From positions 62,001-126,000 of the forward strand of contig CAKZRU010000164.1 of the NCBI GenBank assembly GCA_937146725.1: a stretch of 64,000 bases of DNA, in the 5' to 3' direction. The notes under the pieces are model-generated. The model searched no databases. It saw only the letters and a list, made by a program, of their open reading frames with translations, and was not told the DNA's origin. Each line of letters begins with the position of its first letter. The first letter of the stretch is position 1. This DNA is from an uncultured Myxococcales bacterium (GTDB lineage Bacteria > Myxococcota_A > Bradymonadia > UBA7976 > VGTA01). Below, piece by piece: positions 60,948-64,000 of the stretch. Both the position numbers and the translations under genes were made by a program.

Positions 60948-61667
60948 ATGACAACAAGACGCAGAAAAAGAGTGCAAAGTAACGATGATCAAAATGAACA
61001 TGATCACAAGGCTATTGAACGATGTCTAGCCGGTGATCAAAGTGCTTTTCAAGAACTTATTGAGCGTTATCAAAAACGTGGAATTAGTATTGCACTTGGC
61101 TATGTAAATCGGAATTTTAGCGATGCTCAAGATATGGTACAGGAAGCTTTTTTAAGGGCTTATAAAGGATTAGATCGCTTTATTCCTGGAAGCTCTTTTT
61201 CGGCTTGGTTTAGTAGAATTGTGGTCAATGTTTGTATCGATCATTACCGAAAACAAAAAAAACGAAGTTCGGTTGAATACGATGATAGTTACAAACGAAG
61301 GGATGTAAGCGATGAGCATTCCTTTGTTGGAAATACTCGCGACCTTGAACCCCATCATAGAAGTGAACAAGCTGAACTTCGCCAAGCGCTTGAAGTGGCC
61401 ATGAATAAGCTATCAGAGAAACATCGAACAATTATTATACTGCGAGAAATTGAAAATCGTAGTTATGAGGAAATTGCCGATATCTTAGAATGTAGTATTG
61501 GAACGGTGATGAGCCGTTTACATCATGCTCGCAAGAATTATCAAGAAGCGCTCAGGCCTTATTTAAAGTCAATCGGTGAATTCGAGCTTGCTGCTTTAGC
61601 CGGTGAGGGTGTGGGGACTAAACGAAGCATAAAAAATGATCCACAAAATCCCGATATGGAGAACTAA
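60948..61667 (+). CDS. RNA polymerase ECF sigma factor (RpoE-like)
   Basis: A 239-residue group IV sigma factor. Region 2 is YVNRNFSDAQDMVQEAFLRA with the promoter-melting GSSFSAWFSRIVVNVCIDHY. Region 4 is MNKLSEKHRTIIILREIENR, SYEEIADILECSIGTVMSRL and HHARKNYQEALRP, the helix-turn-helix that reads the -35 element. A ~35-residue C-terminal extension is unusual. GAGGTGA lies upstream but is rather far from the ATG. The likely membrane anti-sigma factor starts 1 base after the stop, the standard layout for stress-responsive ECF units. Confidence 0.94.
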   Translation: MTTRRRKRVQSNDDQNEHDHKAIERCLAGDQSAFQELIERYQKRGISIALGYVNRNFSDAQDMVQEAFLRAYKGLDRFIPGSSFSAWFSRIVVNVCIDHYRKQKKRSSVEYDDSYKRRDVSDEHSFVGNTRDLEPHHRSEQAELRQALEVAMNKLSEKHRTIIILREIENRSYEEIADILECSIGTVMSRLHHARKNYQEALRPYLKSIGEFELAALAGEGVGTKRSIKNDPQNPDMEN

Positions 61668-61668
61668 G

Positions 61669-62214
61669 ATGAGTGAGCAAACCAAATATAATTATGATGA
61701 AGTGACCTTTGCCCTATATTATGATTATGAGCTAGATACTGATGAATGTACTCAGTTTGAGCATGCACTTGAGCAAGATCCAACACTTCTTAAAGCTTAT
61801 GAAGACTGGGTGAGTGCCTTTGAACTTTTAAGTCAAAACTTTGAGGCAATAGAAGATGACTATGATCTCAAAGATTTTAGTCAAAAAGTGATGAATAGCT
61901 TACCCAATGACCCTTGGCCCAAAACACAGCCTGCTGAAAAGATTCAGGTCAAAGATACTGTCGAATCTGAACCTTGGTGGGCAGGCTGGTTTAAGCCCAT
62001 TTTGATTGGAACTCTGGCCGCTGCCGCTGTTTTAATTGTTGCTCGCTCTATTCAAACCACCGCGCCAACTAATCAGCGCTCAACGGTATTGATCAATTAT
62101 CCTGATCAAACAAGCAATCAAGAAGAAGCACCTGTTATTTGGCTTCTTGATGAAGAAGAAAGCATTGAAGATCTTGAACCTAGTAATGATAAAGATGATG
62201 AGGAAGATATTTAA
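61669..62214 (+). CDS. Probable membrane-bound anti-sigma factor
   Basis: A 181-residue protein encoded directly after the ECF sigma gene, with GGAG before ATG 61669. The N-terminal cytoplasmic ~90 residues (ALYYDYELDTDECTQFEHAL and a helical acidic stretch) resemble the RsbW/RseA-like ASD fold in position and length. They lack the HxxxCxxC zinc motif of ZAS proteins. One TM helix follows (FKPILIGTLAAAAVLIVARS), then a very acidic periplasmic tail (DEEESIEDLEPSND). Family identity is inferred from context and topology, not from a signature. An in-frame start at 61636 overlaps the sigma gene and is unlikely. Confidence 0.75.
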   Translation: MSEQTKYNYDEVTFALYYDYELDTDECTQFEHALEQDPTLLKAYEDWVSAFELLSQNFEAIEDDYDLKDFSQKVMNSLPNDPWPKTQPAEKIQVKDTVESEPWWAGWFKPILIGTLAAAAVLIVARSIQTTAPTNQRSTVLINYPDQTSNQEEAPVIWLLDEEESIEDLEPSNDKDDEEDI

Positions 62215-62694
62215 ATGTGGCTCTTAGGTCAAAAAAAACAAGTTTTTACAAGTTTTGTGAGCCGGCTGGGCAAAACAATGCTTCTTTCGATGCTAATATT
62301 TGGAGCCTTAGGCCTATCCACAAGTTGGGCTTCTCCCAAGATAAACATCAGTATTATTGAGGCTAGTCAGCAAGCGAATGCGTTTAACTCTTCTGGGTTA
62401 AATGAGATGAAAAGTACTTTAAAGGCAAGTTTTAAGCAGTTTAATCATTTCAAACTCATCAATCAGCTTAGCTTAAACTTGAAAAGAAATATGGTGGAAA
62501 CGATTAAGGTAAGCTCTGACTTTAAGTTTAAGCTGGGATTTAAAGCTTTAATCAAAAATGGACTAAGGGTTGAAATCGACTTTCCGCAAAAGGCTAGCAA
62601 ACATACGGTGAATGCTAAGTTTAACAAATTGTTTTTTGAGGGGTTCAAATGGCAAGGAAAAACATATCTTATTTCCTTTAGGCCACATGAATAG
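62215..62694 (+). CDS. Exported hypothetical protein in the sigma-factor operon
   Basis: Its ATG follows the anti-sigma stop with no gap, preceded by GAGGAAG. A signal peptide (LGKTMLLSMLIFGALGLSTSWA-SP) is followed by ~117 residues, rich in Lys, Phe, Asn and Ser. A recognisable pattern is LKASFKQFNHFKLINQLSLNL then SSDFKFKLGFKALIKNGLRVE, predicted alternating helix and strand. I do not know the family. Genomic position suggests it is the third member of the ECF unit, perhaps the envelope sensor or target. Start and reading frame are well supported by the coupling. Confidence 0.68.
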   Translation: MWLLGQKKQVFTSFVSRLGKTMLLSMLIFGALGLSTSWASPKINISIIEASQQANAFNSSGLNEMKSTLKASFKQFNHFKLINQLSLNLKRNMVETIKVSSDFKFKLGFKALIKNGLRVEIDFPQKASKHTVNAKFNKLFFEGFKWQGKTYLISFRPHE

Positions 62695-62793
62695 CAGCAG
62701 GTAAAATAAAGCTTTCTTGTTTTTTGACCTTTTATCAGACGTAATTTATACTCACTATCTATAATCTTCGTGACTTTGTACGCTTTTTCTTAC

Positions 62794-62814
62794 AGTGTAA
62801 GCGATGAGTACACT
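62794..62814. promoter_or_regulatory. Short inverted repeat upstream of the FtsB-like gene
   Basis: AGTGTA (62794-62799) and TACACT (62809-62814) are exact 6-bp complements with a 9-base spacer, 27 bases before the start of the next gene. The half-site matches that in the motA inverted repeat, but the spacing differs by 2. It could be a shared regulator's weaker site, or chance. Confidence 0.28.
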
Positions 62815-62840
62815 TTGATTTTTATTAAGTGAGATGAGCC

Positions 62841-63161
62841 ATGTTAGCACGAATCCAAGAGAGGCGCTTTGCATTACTGTTTATCATAATCGCTACGGTG
62901 GTGATCGGAAAGATCTCCATCCGGAATCTTCTAGTGACCGGTCAAGAGCTTGGTCAACAAGTTCAAGCGCGTGAGATGAAGATTCAAAGACTTATAGCTG
63001 AAGATATTATGCTTTCAGCTCAAATTGGTGCTTTGGAAACTGAAATTGATAGATTGCAACGCGACTCAGAAGAAACCTCATTAGTGGCAAGAACCTTACT
63101 TGGTATGGTGTCTAGTGATGAAGTGATTTATCAACTGAATAATCAAAGAGTAGAGGAATAG
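62841..63161 (+). CDS. FtsB/FtsL/DivIC-like septum protein
   Basis: A 106-residue bitopic membrane protein. The N-terminal TM helix (FALLFIIIATVVIGKISI) is followed by a coiled coil (EMKIQRLIAEDIMLSAQIGA, LETEIDRLQRDSEET) and a short tail with VARTLLGMVSSDEVIYQL, the pattern seen after the coiled coil of FtsB/DivIC. Such proteins help assemble the divisome with FtsQ and FtsL. ATG 62841 has GAGATGAG upstream. The next gene starts 2 bases after its stop, so the two are co-transcribed. Confidence 0.8.
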   Translation: MLARIQERRFALLFIIIATVVIGKISIRNLLVTGQELGQQVQAREMKIQRLIAEDIMLSAQIGALETEIDRLQRDSEETSLVARTLLGMVSSDEVIYQLNNQRVEE

Positions 63162-63163
63162 CC

Positions 63164-64000
63164 TTGTCACAAAAAGCCCAAGAAACACCAAGTCATCATC
63201 AACAAAAATCTCAGAGTACACTTAAAAGTACCACACGGATTGGGGCGGCTCTTAGTTGGGTTCAATATGTGACCAAAGGTGGCTTTCCACTCATTTTGAG
63301 CTTAATTGGGTCAGGTGTATTTATCTTTGATCTCATTGATAACGAGCTCATCAATATCCTTCTTCTGATTATCTTTAGTTATACCCTTTATCTGTATACT
63401 GCCCCTATTGTTAGAAGACCAAAAGATCCAGTCCCCGAAGTTCTTAAACTGACTTTGCCTTTATTGTGGATTACTTTTCTTTGGCTCATTGCAGCTATTT
63501 TTTCTGAAGCCATAGCGGGGTTCACTCTCTTATCTGCCTTAAGTTTTGGGATCCTTTTGGCCCTTGCCCCTAGCTACTTTATTCCCATTTTTTTATTGAT
63601 CGCTTCTTGCTATGAGCTTGCCCTGATCTTTCACTATAAACCTAGTTTGTATGTATCCCTTTTCCACAGTCTTACTCATCTGATCGCCGCACTGAACATA
63701 CCTAGAATGATCGATTCGAAGTGGGTTATTCGTTCAATTTACCCACGAATACTTGATATTGAAGAACTAGAGTTTAGAAGACGCTATTTTGATCCAAATA
63801 AGTTTACCCATTCTCATGAAGTAAATCCTATCGTAAATACCGGTCATGAGCTTTCAAATGCTAAGATCCTTAAAAATGAAAGTGATTTTGAGGACAACAA
63901 TGCTTGGGACTCTAGCCCGCTCCAATCGCCAAAAGAACAATTCTCAACCGGCTCTCAAAGACATCATAGTGCCTCGTCTGATCTGATCAGTGGTCTCAAT
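63164..64000 (+). CDS. Multi-pass membrane protein, 5' part (truncated by window end)
   Basis: An open frame from a TTG at 63164 (GAGGA upstream, coupled to the FtsB-like gene) runs to the last base, 279 codons seen. The first ~30 residues are polar (SQKAQETPSHHQQKSQS). Four to five TM helices follow (GGFPLILSLIGSGVFIF, INILLLIIFSYTLYLYTAP, LPLLWITFLWLIAAIFSE, LLSALSFGILLALAPSYFIP), then an amphipathic segment around LDIEELEFRRRYFDP and a polar tail rich in Ser, His and Asn. I do not recognise the family; the C-terminal domain that would define it is outside the window. Confidence 0.7.
   Translation, partial: MSQKAQETPSHHQQKSQSTLKSTTRIGAALSWVQYVTKGGFPLILSLIGSGVFIFDLIDNELINILLLIIFSYTLYLYTAPIVRRPKDPVPEVLKLTLPLLWITFLWLIAAIFSEAIAGFTLLSALSFGILLALAPSYFIPIFLLIASCYELALIFHYKPSLYVSLFHSLTHLIAALNIPRMIDSKWVIRSIYPRILDIEELEFRRRYFDPNKFTHSHEVNPIVNTGHELSNAKILKNESDFEDNNAWDSSPLQSPKEQFSTGSQRHHSASSDLISGLN

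Noticed and set aside
1..64000. tRNA, rRNA, riboswitch or mobile elements
   Set aside because: No T-loop-like GGTTCRA patterns with cloverleaf context, no rRNA signature, no transposase or integrase and no terminal inverted repeats were seen in any intergenic region. A covariance-model search (tRNAscan-SE, Infernal) would be decisive.

Overview
The window is about 64 kb of ordinary, gene-dense bacterial chromosome with low GC (roughly 40-45% by eye). It carries no rRNA, no tRNA that I could find, no CRISPR array, no insertion sequence and no prophage. Several traits point to a Gram-negative from the Myxococcota/Bradymonadota (former Deltaproteobacteria) sphere: cysteine-rich DUF4215-type repeats, many lipoproteins with Gly/Glu-rich tandem linkers after the lipid cysteine, a glmM-pdxJ-like gene pair, a DnaK/TPR/J-domain cluster and J-TPR fusion proteins. 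This placement is inference. The cell appears flagellated (flagellin, MotA and two MotB proteins).

Layout. 1-5.2 kb: a truncated TerD-type gene, dnaJ, a large unknown lipoprotein, an exported protein and a TonB-like protein. 5.2-8.4 kb: an MFS transporter and a flagellin. 8.5-19.6 kb: a DUF4215/FGE-like lipoprotein, a PAP2 phosphatase, a diverged Lgt-like membrane protein, an outer-membrane barrel, a TIM-barrel isomerase, htpG, a gamma-carbonic-anhydrase fusion and a small HExxH protein. 19.7-27 kb: a penicillin-acylase-family lipoprotein, a fumarylacetoacetase-family enzyme and the motA-motB-motB operon. 27-36 kb: a tandem DUF2914 lipoprotein, a YeiH-like transporter, a duplicated unknown protein, a ferritin-like protein followed by an exported His-rich methyltransferase, a peroxiredoxin, an N-formylglutamate amidohydrolase and a RarA fusion protein.

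36-50 kb: a thrombospondin-type-3 lipoprotein and folE, then a long minus-strand block holding the DnaK-TPR-J cluster, OsmC, a PdxJ-family protein that seems to lack its catalytic residues, glmM, a 2OG-Fe(II) oxygenase and a class II photolyase. A divergent aldehyde dehydrogenase follows. 50-61 kb: a MAGEP-repeat lipoprotein, a MAPEG protein and a five-gene minus-strand operon (DUF4175-like, TPR-metallopeptidase, MoxR, DUF58, BatA-like), which looks like an envelope or co-chaperone complex. 61-64 kb: an ECF sigma factor, its likely membrane anti-sigma factor and an exported protein, then an FtsB/FtsL-like protein and a truncated membrane protein.

The most notable items are the PdxJ-family protein without catalytic residues, the carbonic anhydrase fused to a lipoprotein-like half, the stator operon with one canonical and one degenerate MotB, the ferritin-like/His-rich exported methyltransferase pair, and the recurring G-E-rich linker shared by unrelated lipoproteins. 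Perfect inverted repeats lie upstream of motA and between the flagellin and DUF4215 genes.
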